Shown: piece by piece, positions 45,465-54,437 of the stretch
How the letters are laid out: every line of letters starts with the position of its first letter
Numbering within the stretch: the first letter of the stretch is position 1
NCBI RefSeq assembly: GCF_003952005.1
Contig: NZ_QXGJ01000002.1
Coordinates: 248,001 to 312,000, forward strand
From: Bifidobacterium callimiconis
GTDB taxonomy: Bacteria > Actinomycetota > Actinomycetes > Actinomycetales > Bifidobacteriaceae
Reading direction: 5' to 3'
DNA length: 64,000 nucleotides
Translations under genes and position numbers: made by a program
The notes under the pieces: model-generated
Told to the model about the DNA's origin: nothing
What the model saw: only the letters and a program-made list of their open reading frames with translations
Databases searched by the model: none

Positions 45465-45866
45465 ATGATCAGTGAAGATACTATTCAGGCGATTCGGGAC
45501 TTCGTGAGGGAGCGTGACTGGAGTCGGTTCCATACGCCGGAGAATCTGACGAAGTCCATCAGCATCGAGGCGGCGGAACTGTTGGAATGCTATCAGTGGA
45601 GTCCGCAGATGCCGCCGCTTGATGAGGAGCATGTTCGCGAGGAGCTTGCCGACGTGCTCATCTACTGCATCATGCTCGCCGATCGACTCGGCGTGGATAT
45701 GGACGACATCGTCACGGCCAAGCTGGCGAAGACTCGCGCCAAGTATCCGGCGAGCGCGGTGCGGGATCATCCCGACGAGGCCATCAGACGGCATTGGGCA
45801 GCGCGCGGCGAATCGGCCGGCGGTGGTGTAAGCGCGAGCGAAAACGAAGACAGATCCGCGAATTAG
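45465..45866 (+). CDS. MazG-like nucleotide pyrophosphohydrolase
   Basis: The 133-residue protein is an all-alpha NTP pyrophosphohydrolase of the dCTPase/RS21-C6 type: FVRERDWSRFHTPENLTKSI, then the metal site EAAELLECYQW and EELADVLIYCIMLAD. Enzymes of this type hydrolyse non-canonical or excess (d)NTPs to monophosphates in the cytosol. The C-terminal 30 residues are low-complexity. A TATGAT hexamer ends six bases before ATG 45465 and no ribosome site is present, so the transcript is probably leaderless. It is divergent from the SWIM gene. Confidence 0.85.
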   Translation: MISEDTIQAIRDFVRERDWSRFHTPENLTKSISIEAAELLECYQWSPQMPPLDEEHVREELADVLIYCIMLADRLGVDMDDIVTAKLAKTRAKYPASAVRDHPDEAIRRHWAARGESAGGGVSASENEDRSAN

Positions 45867-46316
45867 TCAGGAAATAACTCTTCGGTCTCATCCTACGTCC
45901 GCGGGAAGCTGGACATGGTTCGACACGTGTCGTCTTGGATATAGACGTTTTCACCTACTACTGTGCCTATCCACGCTTCGCTAGGCGGTTGGAGAGTTTG
46001 GCAAGTATCTATCCCCTGTTCGCTAGGTTCTTCCCAAAATAGACTGCCGCAAGAAGAGCTGCCTTTGCTCTTAAAACAATGAGGAATATCCGAAACCATG
46101 CGCTTGTCGCTCGGTCGTTGAGTCCAACCTATTTCAGCAAGTGCCTAGGGAAACGGGGTTAGGCGTCGGCTTGGCCTATCAAATGCCTAGGGAAGTGCCG
46201 ATAGACGATCGCGGGAGCAATATGGAACCGTGGGGTCTTGCTGATCGCTGCCCTTTTGCCGTATTCGCTCGGACTACCGACACATGTCCCGCTCCGCCGT
46301 TGTCTCTCTGCCCCGA
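45867..46316. other. Non-coding stretch
   Basis: No credible gene is seen in these 450 bases. A TGCCTAGGGAA box occurs twice in direct orientation, at 46142 and 46184. GC content is mixed. It may hold gene remnants that I cannot identify. Confidence 0.5.
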
Positions 46317-47285
46317 TTACCGCAGCTGCGGGTCCGCGAAGCGACGGTTCTCCAGGACGGGGAGGGAGCGGCGGGCTTCGACAAGCACGGTTCGGTCCAA
46401 CGTGGCGGTGATCATCTCCGCGCTCGAATTCCCAGCCCGCGCGATCACCTCGCCCAAGGGGCCGATGATACGGCTGCATCCGATGTTGCGTTTGCTCACC
46501 TCGCTGCAGGCCAGCACGTAGCAGGTGTTCTCCACGGCCCTGGCCGCGGTCATCAGCGCCCAGTGGTACTCCTTCGCGGGACCCCGCACCCATGCGGCGC
46601 TTACCACGATCGCATCCGCGCCCCGCACGGCCAGCGAGCGCGCGGTTTCGGGGAAGCGCACGTCGTAGCAGGTCATCACGCCGATCTTCCATCCATCAAT
46701 GTCCACGATCGGCGGCAGTTCGTTTCCGGGACGCACCACATCGGATTCCCACGCCGAGAACGCGTCATAAAGGTGCAGCTTGCGGTAGGAGGCGGCGATC
46801 CCGCCATCGCGGATCACCAAGAACATGTTGGAGACCCGGGAGCCTCGGCCGACCGCCGGTTCTTGTCCGGCAGAGCCAGTTTCAGCCCGCTCTTTCTCCG
46901 GTTTCTCCGGCGCCGGCCCGTTTGCCATGTGGTTTTCACTCACCACGACCGTATTCCCGGAGACATTGCCTACCTCGTCTGGGTCGGCATCATCCGGATC
47001 CCCGGCGATATGCACTGTTCCCATCAGCGTAATGCCTCGGTTGGCGCTGATCCGGCGCAACCCCTGTACAAACGGCCCATCCAATGGTTGGGCGTGCGCG
47101 GCGGCGAAGGCGTCGTCATCGCCATCGCGGGCAATTAGTCCCTCCGGCAGCACCAGCAACCTCGCACCCTGTGCAGCCGCTTTCGCTGCCAGGTCATCAA
47201 TGATCTCGAGATTCCTCTCTGGCTCGCAAGCCACGGTGAACTGGGCCACCGTCACCTTCAACCGATCAGTTGCGCTTGTTGCCAT
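46317..47285 (-). CDS. Nitrilase-superfamily carbon-nitrogen hydrolase
   Basis: The 322-residue protein has the full nitrilase triad: Glu48 in LLVLPEG, Lys169 in YRKLHLYD and Cys206 in VMTCYDVRFPE. The YDVRFPE form and the following LAVRGADAIVV and AWVRGPAKEYHW resemble omega-amidases and predicted C-N hydrolases that remove amide groups from small acids. A Pro/Glu-rich insert of about 30 residues (PEKPEKERAE) is unusual. ATG 47285 lies five bases after GGAG; the ATGs at 47288 and 47306 are alternatives. It stands alone. Confidence 0.87.
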   Translation of the reverse strand: MATSATDRLKVTVAQFTVACEPERNLEIIDDLAAKAAAQGARLLVLPEGLIARDGDDDAFAAAHAQPLDGPFVQGLRRISANRGITLMGTVHIAGDPDDADPDEVGNVSGNTVVVSENHMANGPAPEKPEKERAETGSAGQEPAVGRGSRVSNMFLVIRDGGIAASYRKLHLYDAFSAWESDVVRPGNELPPIVDIDGWKIGVMTCYDVRFPETARSLAVRGADAIVVSAAWVRGPAKEYHWALMTAARAVENTCYVLACSEVSKRNIGCSRIIGPLGEVIARAGNSSAEMITATLDRTVLVEARRSLPVLENRRFADPQLR

Positions 47286-47791
47286 CATTGCTCCGTTCCG
47301 TCGCACGCCATGGTTTTACGGTCGACAACCCACATGTCCCCATTGTCCGGCCGAACGCCTTGCCTTCTTTCCTGGCTTGAGGCGTCTTCCGCCGCATATG
47401 CCAAGAATACGCAGACAATTCCGTCCTATCCCCTCATGTGGAGGTCCTTTTGCCACCGTGCGATGTTCTATCTCCCGTTTTGGAGGTTCTTCGCAAAGTA
47501 GCCGCTCCCTCCGATTTCGCCGTAACACGCCTATATCCGTCAAGAAAAACAATGCTTTTCACGAAAGCTCTGGAATATTGACGCTCTTGGCACATCCTCT
47601 TGAATCGCAAGAACCTCCAAATCGGTGATTAGCTTTCTGCAGACTCGACGAAGGACCTCCAAATCGAGGGATAGCGCAGTATTATGGCTTCACGAAGTCC
47701 GTACGAACCCGATCGAGGCCGTATAGGCCATCGCGCCTCACCTAGGCACCTAGTCCTTCTCGCCGCGCATCCCCGTCGAGATTTTCAGTCA
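47286..47791. other. Non-coding stretch with four TGGAGGTYCTT boxes
   Basis: No credible gene is seen. An 11-base box TGGAGGTYCTT is present at 47439 and 47481 in direct orientation and at 47609 and 47651 inverted. The inverted pairs could fold over about 170 bases. Function is unknown. Confidence 0.55.
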
Positions 47792-48778
47792 TCATTGCCA
47801 ATCGGCGAACACCGTGCGGAACGCCTCCGAAGCTTCAGTGGTGCTCGCGTAGGGACGCGCTAAACCAATGAGCCGTTTCATGCAACCAAGCTGGTCGGCG
47901 GTCAGCGCCAATTCGTCATACCACGCCGCATTTTTTGCGGTGCGCTCTCCAAGCTCCCAACTTCCGCCGCGCACCTTCCCGGGCTGCCGCGTCAACGCGT
48001 CGCATGAATACATGAGATAGAGCAGCACGTCGGCCAGCCGCGCATGGTCAAGATCGATCCCGCCGCAATCCGGAATCACGGCAGTCTCCGGCTCGTGAGA
48101 ACCACCCGGCCTCGATTGCGGTCCGGTTCCCGAAGCATGGGCATCGGACTCCGCCCGCCCAGACTCCGGTCGCGCCGACATGTACCGCGCCAAGCCAAAG
48201 TCGATCAGCGATGCATGCTTCCCGTCGTCCATCACGTTCGACAGGCTGATGTCGCCGTGGATCACGCTGCGCGAATGCAGGTAGACCAGCACATTGAACA
48301 GTTGGGTGCCAATGCGGTAGATCTCGGCACGGGAGAACGACTTGCGTCGGTCGAACAGCCAGCTTTTGAGCGTGATCCCCGGTTGCTGGGACAGCACGAA
48401 ATAGTAGCCACTGCGGTCGTTGATCACGCCCAGCAGCTCCGGGACTGCGGGATGCGACAGCCCGGAGAGGATCACCGCCTCATAGTGGTTGCCGACCGCA
48501 TTGCGCTTCCACATTCCGCGTCGAAACCGCTTGAGTACCACACGGCGCCCCTCGGAATCCTCGGCCTGCAGGCACATGCCGTACCGTCCGCCACCCAAAC
48601 GCCCGGTCACCCGGTATCCGCCGATTATGGCGCTTCCGCGTCTTCCAGTCGAAACAGGTACCAACATGCGGAACAGCACGGCGTCGAAGATGTCGGCCAT
48701 CGTGCAGAACATTCCGGACAGGAGACGCACAACCTTGGAGGCTCGAGGGAATCGGAAGAATGAAAAGAACTTCTTCAC
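47792..48778 (-). CDS. Serine/threonine protein kinase-like protein
   Basis: The 328-residue protein has a short basic, hydrophobic N-terminus (KKFFSFFRFPRASKVV) and then a kinase domain. It has a glycine loop (GRLGGGRYGMCL), the VVLKRF lysine, the catalytic loop VIHGDISLSNVM (HGD in place of HRD) and LIDFGLAR. The HGD form occurs in some active bacterial kinases. Much of the C-lobe is short, with a Gly/Ser/Glu-rich insert. There is no PASTA part or transmembrane helix. GTG 48778 follows GGGGGGATTGCCATT; it overlaps the stop of the small upstream ORF as GTGA, which favours this start over one at 48808. Confidence 0.78.
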   Translation of the reverse strand: MKKFFSFFRFPRASKVVRLLSGMFCTMADIFDAVLFRMLVPVSTGRRGSAIIGGYRVTGRLGGGRYGMCLQAEDSEGRRVVLKRFRRGMWKRNAVGNHYEAVILSGLSHPAVPELLGVINDRSGYYFVLSQQPGITLKSWLFDRRKSFSRAEIYRIGTQLFNVLVYLHSRSVIHGDISLSNVMDDGKHASLIDFGLARYMSARPESGRAESDAHASGTGPQSRPGGSHEPETAVIPDCGGIDLDHARLADVLLYLMYSCDALTRQPGKVRGGSWELGERTAKNAAWYDELALTADQLGCMKRLIGLARPYASTTEASEAFRTVFADWQ

Positions 48779-48933
48779 AATGGCAATCCCCCCGATTCCT
48801 TCGTACACAGCCGCATCATCTTTTCCACAACCGGCATCGCGTTAGACGTCCAATAATCACACCTGCCGCCCGTGTAGCCGTACTCGCCCGTCTCAGCCAT
48901 GCCGATAGGCACACCGCCATTCATCAAGGCCAT
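48775..48933 (-). CDS. Small ORF coupled to the kinase gene
   Basis: This 52-residue frame (MALMNGGVPIGMAETGEYGY, continuing with a WTSNAMPVVEKMMRLC stretch) starts five bases after GGAG and ends in the GTGA that begins the kinase gene. It is in frame with the zinc-ribbon gene upstream, separated from it by that gene's TGA stop and 31 sense codons, so readthrough could produce a longer fusion. No family is recognised. The case for a real gene is the coupling and the start signal. Confidence 0.4.
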   Translation of the reverse strand: MALMNGGVPIGMAETGEYGYTGGRCDYWTSNAMPVVEKMMRLCTKESGGLPL

Positions 48934-49026
48934 GAAGGCTCCGAAAGCAGCCGCACAGCAGCACGGCGGCGTCACCGCAAACGTCCACGGATCCGTGAAA
49001 GCCGCAGAAAAGCCGCGGCGCCAATC

Positions 49027-49536
49027 TCACCGCTGCGCCGGAGCCCCGCATTCCATGCAGAACTTGGCGCCCGGACTCAGCGGCTTGCCGCAATTGCCGC
49101 AGAACGTGGCGTTCGCCGTCATCTTCGCACCGCATCCGAGGCAGAACTTGGAACCGGCGGGAACCACCGTGCCGCACTTCGAACAGGTAAGACCTGCGGC
49201 GGAACCAGCCGCCGCGCCAGCGCCCGTACCCGCGCCAGTCCCCGAACCGGCGGCCGGCAGACTCGCCTGCCGTGACGGCTGCGAGACCTGAGGCACCTGC
49301 TGCGAATGCCCCTGCGCCGGATACTGAGGCTGCTGTCCCTGCGGATACGGCTGATACCCCTGAGGATACTGGGGATACCCTTGCGCCGGATACTGCTGCG
49401 GATAGGTCACGTACCCCGCGTCGGAACTCGACATGCTGCCGAACATGCCGAACAGTCCCTTCTTCCTGTAGTACTTGCGCCCCTGATACCGATTCGGATA
49501 CCTTCTGCGACTGCTCGACCCGAAGAAACCACTCAT
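49027..49536 (-). CDS. Double zinc-ribbon protein
   Basis: The 169-residue protein has a basic N-terminus (SSSRRRYPNRYQGRKYYRKK), a long Pro/Gln/Tyr-rich middle with PQYPAQGY-like repeats, a Gly/Ala linker, and two zinc ribbons at the end: CSKCG-CLGCG and CGNCG-CMECG. Double zinc ribbons of this kind often occur in actinobacterial membrane or signalling proteins. Here there is no membrane helix. AGGAGGGCATC precedes ATG 49536. It leads an apparent operon with the small ORF and the protein kinase, so it may be a partner or target of the kinase. Confidence 0.78.
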   Translation of the reverse strand: MSGFFGSSSRRRYPNRYQGRKYYRKKGLFGMFGSMSSSDAGYVTYPQQYPAQGYPQYPQGYQPYPQGQQPQYPAQGHSQQVPQVSQPSRQASLPAAGSGTGAGTGAGAAAGSAAGLTCSKCGTVVPAGSKFCLGCGAKMTANATFCGNCGKPLSPGAKFCMECGAPAQR

Positions 49537-50056
49537 GATGCCCTCCTAACGGCTGCATGACCGACGCGCGACGCATTTCATCACGCCTTGCGCCACGCAC
49601 CCACCGGCATGCGCAAGCCATCGCGCATACCCCGATCACACGTATTGTAAGCCCGCGAATCGCAGAACGAAGCGAAACATCTCCGCTCCCGAACACCTGA
49701 CCCATCGATCGCCAGCAGAGACGAGGCCACGGCAAGCCACCACTGTTCCCGAACATCAAGCCCACGGTCAAACACCCAAACCACATGCCCCATCAAGGCC
49801 GATGCTATGGCTCGCATAATCCCTTCCTTCGCGCTTTCGTGAACTTGCTTACATGCGGTTTCGCCCGTCGTGTCGACGACATGTCGGCGAGCGCATCCGC
49901 ACCTATCCTTGATGACAATTCCGACCAGATCGTCGGCGGCTCACGCGATCCCACGCGTCAACACGATCCCGCACGATTCCGAAGTCGGAACGACGTCGCG
50001 ACGGCACTGCCGCAACACGACGTCACACACGACGACATCGAAAGGAGGTTCCATCG
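49537..50056. other. Non-coding stretch before the hydroxyproline genes
   Basis: No credible gene or clear hairpin is seen in these 520 bases between the divergent zinc-ribbon gene and the glycyl-radical activase. The promoter of the latter should lie here, but I cannot assign it. Confidence 0.5.
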
Positions 50057-50839
50057 ATGAGCGGCAGAACACCCTACGTGTTCAACATCCAGCACTTCTC
50101 CACGCACGACGGCCCCGGCGTACGCACCACCGTGTTCTTCAAAGGCTGCCCGCTGCGCTGCGAATGGTGTCACAACCCGGAAAGCCAGCTGTTCACCCCG
50201 GAGATCATGACCGACAAGGACGGAAAGATCGAGCACGTGGGCAAACAGTACACCATCGACGAGCTGATGAAGGACGTGCTCAAGGATCACATGATCTACG
50301 ACCAGTCCGGCGGCGGCGTCACGCTCTCCGGCGGCGAGGTGCTGGCCATGGACCACGACTACATCATGGAGTTCGTTCGTCGACTTGACGAACAGGAGAT
50401 CAGCATCGGCATCGACACGTGCGGCGTAGCGGCGAGCAGAACCGTGGAGGAGATGTGCGACTACGCCGACTTCTTCCTCTACGATCTCAAGTTCATCGAC
50501 GACGACCTGCACAAGCGATACACGGGCGGCTCGAACCATCTGGTACTCAAGAACCTCAAGATTCTGGCGGAGAATAACGCACGTATCTTCCTGCGGCTCA
50601 TCATGCTGCCCGGCATCAACACCGGCAAGGACATGATCGAACGCACCATGCTGTGGCTGCGCACGAACAACATCCCCGTCGAGCAGGTCGACATCCTGCC
50701 CTACCACAAGTTCGGCATGGACAAGTACGCCAAGCTCGGCCGCAAGGCGATCTACTTCGAAGTGCCGAAGGACGAGCAGATGCAGGAGGTCAAGTCCGAG
50801 ATCGAGAAGTTTTACGACAACGTGACCATCGGCGGCTGA
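50057..50839 (+). CDS. Glycyl-radical enzyme activase (for HypD)
   Basis: The 260-residue protein is a radical SAM activating enzyme. The cluster motif is CPLRCEWC (Cys31, Cys35, Cys38) in the typical FFKGCPLRCEWCHNPESQ setting, preceded by STHDGPGVRTTVF; GGGVTLSGGEVL binds SAM. It makes the glycyl radical on its partner enzyme in anaerobic cells. The extra Cys-rich ferredoxin-like insert present in many activases is absent, as in PflA. It is followed by a small ORF and then hypD on the same strand, so HypD is the likely partner. AAAGGAGG precedes ATG 50057. Confidence 0.9.
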   Translation: MSGRTPYVFNIQHFSTHDGPGVRTTVFFKGCPLRCEWCHNPESQLFTPEIMTDKDGKIEHVGKQYTIDELMKDVLKDHMIYDQSGGGVTLSGGEVLAMDHDYIMEFVRRLDEQEISIGIDTCGVAASRTVEEMCDYADFFLYDLKFIDDDLHKRYTGGSNHLVLKNLKILAENNARIFLRLIMLPGINTGKDMIERTMLWLRTNNIPVEQVDILPYHKFGMDKYAKLGRKAIYFEVPKDEQMQEVKSEIEKFYDNVTIGG

Positions 50840-50946
50840 ATCGTCCGACCGGTCACGCGCGGCCCATCCATCCGCAAGGCTCACCTCATAGGCGTCACCC
50901 ATGGCAGACGAGACAAGCCATAGGCACCCGCCGTCACGACGGCGAA

Positions 50947-50968
50947 CATGTTGCAGGACTGTAACATG
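50947..50968. promoter_or_regulatory. Operator-like palindrome before the hypD unit
   Basis: CATGTTgCAG-ga-CTGtAACATG is a 22-base palindrome with one mismatch between the arms. It lies between the activase and the small ORF before hypD, where a second promoter could be regulated. Confidence 0.5.
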
Positions 50969-51112
50969 AAAGCGTCGCCGGACACATACGGCGACATCGC
51001 ACCGCGCTATGATGGCGGCGACGGCGCGGAAAACCAGTCAGGCAAATTCAATCAATCAACAATCACCGACGACCAACAACGGCGGCGACGATCCCACGAA
51101 AGGAGGCACATC

Positions 51113-51301
51113 ATGAACGATTCGACGATCCATGAATCCATGAACGCGCACTCCTACGTGCGCCCCGAATCCGGTCCATGCCACGCGATCACCCGCATTC
51201 ACGCCAACAGCAACGTCGTCAACAGCAACGTGCTGTATTCGCGCAAGCGCAGCAAGGCCCATCCCGGTGCGCGCAGCGGCGCCGAAACCATTCTCAAATA
51301 A
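51113..51301 (+). CDS. Small ORF between activase and hypD
   Basis: The 62-residue frame starts with a perfect AAAGGAGG site before ATG 51113. The peptide is polar (MNDSTIHESMNAHSYVRPES) and ends in a basic part (NVLYSRKRSKAHPGARSGAE). No family is recognised. It could be a leader peptide or a small partner of the enzyme. The frame is open back to 50948, but no good start lies there. The 298 bases after it, before hypD, hold nothing else I can name. Confidence 0.45.
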   Translation: MNDSTIHESMNAHSYVRPESGPCHAITRIHANSNVVNSNVLYSRKRSKAHPGARSGAETILK

Positions 51302-51599
51302 TCTCGCATCGTTCGCGCGCGGAAGCGCGACGATTCCCGATCTTTCTTCGATCTTTCCACCGGCTGCGCCGAACCGCATCATCACATCATCGCGGCGACA
51401 TGCCAGTCGGAATTCTCGTCCACTCCCTTCACTGTCCGCAGTCATATCGTCCGTCGCCGTCTGCGGTCAGGAATCCCGGACATTGCATCGTTCATTCATT
51501 CACGGCAAACGCAATGCCGCTCCCGCCCGTGCGACAGCACGACAACGCGGCGGGAACAGCATTGCACAACGCACGTCGTAATCACACGTAAGGATCATC

Positions 51600-54026
51600 A
51601 TGACCACTGCAACCATCACGCCGACCGACACCACCACCGGCATCGACTGGAGCGAAAAGCGCGGCTCAACCATGCGCACCAAGCGTCTGCGCGAGCAAAG
51701 CGAGACCACGCATCCGAGCATCTCGCTCGAGCGAGCCCTCATCGAAACCGACGTCTACAAGCAGTACGAGGGCAAGGTGCCCACGCCCGTGCTGCGCGGA
51801 CTCTTCTTCAAGACGCTCATGGAGCGCCGCACCCTGTACCTGGGCGACGACGAGCTGATCGTGGGCGAGAAGGGCGTGGGCCCGCAGTCCTCCCCCACGT
51901 TCCCCGAACTGTGCTGCCACAGCCTGCAGGACTTCGACAACATGAACAACCGCGAGCACGTGTCGTTCTCCGTCACCGAGGAGCAGAAGGAGATCCAGCG
52001 CGACGTGATCATCCCGTTCTGGAAGGATCGCGCCACGATGACCAAGATGATGAACGCTCTGCCCGAGGAGTGGCATCTGCTGTTCGAAGGCGGCATGTTC
52101 ACCGAGTTCATGGCGCAGCGCGGCCCCGGCCACACGGTCGCCGACGGCAAGATCTACCACACCGGCTACGCGGACTTCATGAAGCGCATCGACGACGAGC
52201 TGGCGAAGATCGACTACAACAACGACATGGAGGCCGAGCACAAGGAGAACGAGCTCAAGGGCATGCGTCTGGTGTGCGAGGGCATGATCATCCTCGGCCG
52301 GCGTTATGCGGCGCTCGCGCGCGAGAAGGCCGCCGAATGCGACGACCCGGTGCGCCGCGAGGAGCTCGAGCAGATCGCCGAGGTGTGCGACCGCGTGCCC
52401 GCCCACGCGCCGCGCACCTTCCGCGAGGCGATCCAGATGTACTGGTTCACGCACATCGGCGTCACCAGCGAGATGAACAACTGGGACTCCTACTCCCCCG
52501 GCAAGTTCGACCAGCACCTCGAGCCCTTCTACAACAGGGAGATCGCGGCCGGCACGCTCACCCGCGAGCAAGCGCGCGAATACCTGGAGTGCCTGTGGGT
52601 GAAGTTCAACAACCAGCCGGCGCCGCCGAAGGTGGGCATCACGCTCAAGGAGTCGGCCACCTACACCGACTTCTGCAACTTCAACACCGGCGCGCTGCGC
52701 CCGGACGGCACCTGCGGCGTGAGCGACGTGAGCTACCTGATCCTCGAGGTCATGGACGAGATGAAGCTGCTGCAGCCGAGCTCCAACGTGCAGATCAGCC
52801 GCAAGACCCCGGAGCACTTCCTGCACGAGGCCGTGAAGATCAGCCGCAAGGGATGGGGCCAGCCGGCGTTCTACAACTCTGACGCCATCATCCAGGAGCT
52901 GCTGAACATGGGCAAGTCGCTCGACGACGCCCGTGAATCCGGCATCGCGTCCGGCTGCGTGGAGACCGGCACTGCAGGCAAGGAAGCGTACGTGCTCACC
53001 GGCTACCTGAACGTGCCGAAGGTGCTCGAACTGGTGATGTACCGAGGCTACGACCACTACACCGGCAAGCAGATCGGCATCGACTGCGGCGATCCGCGCG
53101 ACTTCACGAGCTTCGACGAACTGTACGCCGCGTTCGAGAAGGAGCTCAAGTACGTCGCCGACATCAAGGTGGCGGGCAACAACTTCATCGAGCGCCTGTT
53201 CATGGACACCATGCCCGTGCCGCTGCTGTCCGTGATCACCGACGACTGCATCGCCAAGGCCAAGGACTACAACTGCGGTGGCGCCCGATACAACACCAGC
53301 TACATCCAGTGCGTGGGCATGGGCACGGTCACCGACTCGCTCACCGTGTTCAAGAAGCAGGTGTTCGAGGACAAGCGCTTCACCATGGACGAGGTGCTCG
53401 CCGCGTGCGAGGCCGACTTCAAGGGCTACGACGACATGTTCGACCAGGTGTTCAACCACACCCCGAAGTACGGCAACGACGACGACTACGCCGACGACGT
53501 GCTGCGCGAGGTGTCCGGATCCCTGCAGAAGATCGTGGCCGGACGCCCGACCCCGAAGGGTTCCAAGACCATCGTGGAGTTCCTGCCGACCACGTGCCAC
53601 GTGTACTTCGGTCAGACCATGATCGCCTCCCCGAACGGCCGCCACGAGCACATCGCGCTGCCCGACGGCATCGCCCCGGAAAAGGGCGCGGACGTCAACG
53701 GCCCGACTGCGGTGATCCGCTCCGCCGCGAAGATGGATCAGCTCAAGACCGGAGGCGCGCTGCTCAACCAGAAGTTCACGCCGCAGGTGGTGGCCGGCAA
53801 GAAGGGCATCCTCGGCATGAGCGCCCTGATCCGCAGCTACTTCGCCATGGACGGCCATCACATCCAGTTCAACGTGATCGACCGGGCCACGCTGATCGAC
53901 GCGCAGAAGCACCCGGAGCAGTACAAGGACCTGATCGTGCGCGTCGCCGGCTACTCCGACTACTTCAACAACCTGGACAAGGCCCTGCAGGACGAGATCA
54001 TCGCCCGCACCGAGCAGTCGCTGTGA
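51600..54026 (+). CDS. hypD: Trans-4-hydroxy-L-proline dehydratase (glycyl radical enzyme)
   Basis: The 808-residue protein is a glycyl radical enzyme that fits HypD closely. The thiyl cysteine is Cys453 with the catalytic base Glu455 two residues on (GCVETGTAGKEAYVLTGY), and the radical glycine is Gly784 in RVAGYSDYF. The spacing of 331 residues is the same as in C. difficile HypD (Cys434, Gly765). Long blocks such as WVKFNNQPAPPKVGITLKES, MDEMKLLQPSSNVQIS and MDGHHIQFNV also match that enzyme. It dehydrates trans-4-hydroxyproline to pyrroline-5-carboxylate. The N-terminus may begin at Met25 (MRTKRLREQS), because the first 24 residues have no counterpart. Activity requires the activase at 50057. 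Confidence 0.93.
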   Translation: MTTATITPTDTTTGIDWSEKRGSTMRTKRLREQSETTHPSISLERALIETDVYKQYEGKVPTPVLRGLFFKTLMERRTLYLGDDELIVGEKGVGPQSSPTFPELCCHSLQDFDNMNNREHVSFSVTEEQKEIQRDVIIPFWKDRATMTKMMNALPEEWHLLFEGGMFTEFMAQRGPGHTVADGKIYHTGYADFMKRIDDELAKIDYNNDMEAEHKENELKGMRLVCEGMIILGRRYAALAREKAAECDDPVRREELEQIAEVCDRVPAHAPRTFREAIQMYWFTHIGVTSEMNNWDSYSPGKFDQHLEPFYNREIAAGTLTREQAREYLECLWVKFNNQPAPPKVGITLKESATYTDFCNFNTGALRPDGTCGVSDVSYLILEVMDEMKLLQPSSNVQISRKTPEHFLHEAVKISRKGWGQPAFYNSDAIIQELLNMGKSLDDARESGIASGCVETGTAGKEAYVLTGYLNVPKVLELVMYRGYDHYTGKQIGIDCGDPRDFTSFDELYAAFEKELKYVADIKVAGNNFIERLFMDTMPVPLLSVITDDCIAKAKDYNCGGARYNTSYIQCVGMGTVTDSLTVFKKQVFEDKRFTMDEVLAACEADFKGYDDMFDQVFNHTPKYGNDDDYADDVLREVSGSLQKIVAGRPTPKGSKTIVEFLPTTCHVYFGQTMIASPNGRHEHIALPDGIAPEKGADVNGPTAVIRSAAKMDQLKTGGALLNQKFTPQVVAGKKGILGMSALIRSYFAMDGHHIQFNVIDRATLIDAQKHPEQYKDLIVRVAGYSDYFNNLDKALQDEIIARTEQSL

Positions 54027-54098
54027 TCAATGGGGAGATGGGAGTCGAGAAGGGCTTTGCACCTCACCGGTCCTCGTTTTCCGACGTCTTGTTTCCTA

Positions 54099-54141
54099 GC
54101 GGGAAGACGGCAAAAAACTCTAGGGGGCGTCGTCTTCCCGC
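54099..54141 (+). terminator. Hairpin after hypD
   Basis: gcgggaagacg at 54099-54109 pairs exactly with cgtcttcccgc at 54131-54141. It lies 73 bases after the hypD stop. It lacks a clear T-run. Confidence 0.6.
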
Positions 54142-54175
54142 CCGAGGGGAGGCGCCCCTGCCCGTCTCATCAGGT

Positions 54176-54367
54176 AATCCTCGAGTTCTGTGTGGATTTG
54201 AGGGGTCCGATACCATCAATCCTTGAGTTCTGTGCGTTGAATCACGCATACATGAAGTAGAAGCATTGGAATTTCAAGGCTCACACTTCGTATAAAGCTA
54301 ATTGAACGCACAGAACTCAAGGATTGATGGTGAAGACCATGCGAAATCCACACAGAACTCGAGGATT
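54176..54367. repeat. Nested inverted repeats, MITE-like
   Basis: Outer arms 54176-54199 and 54344-54367 (aatcctcgagttctgtgtgg...) are exact complements. Inner arms 54215-54242 and 54301-54328 (atcaatccttgagttctgtg...) match with one mismatch. All four arms share the core ATCCTYGAGTTCTGTG. The element lies between hypD and the convergent endonuclease-like gene. Confidence 0.8.
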
Positions 54368-54437
54368 GCTCATTTCCCGAGCCATCACAGCCGTCAGACC
54401 CGGATCCCATCAAGTCAAAATTCCCGGATATAAGGAC

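Noticed and set aside
51666..53912. Long open frame (748 codons) on the minus strand across hypD
   Set aside because: It mirrors hypD codon bias, is full of Val, His, Leu and Arg, and has no ribosome site. It is a shadow of the real gene.
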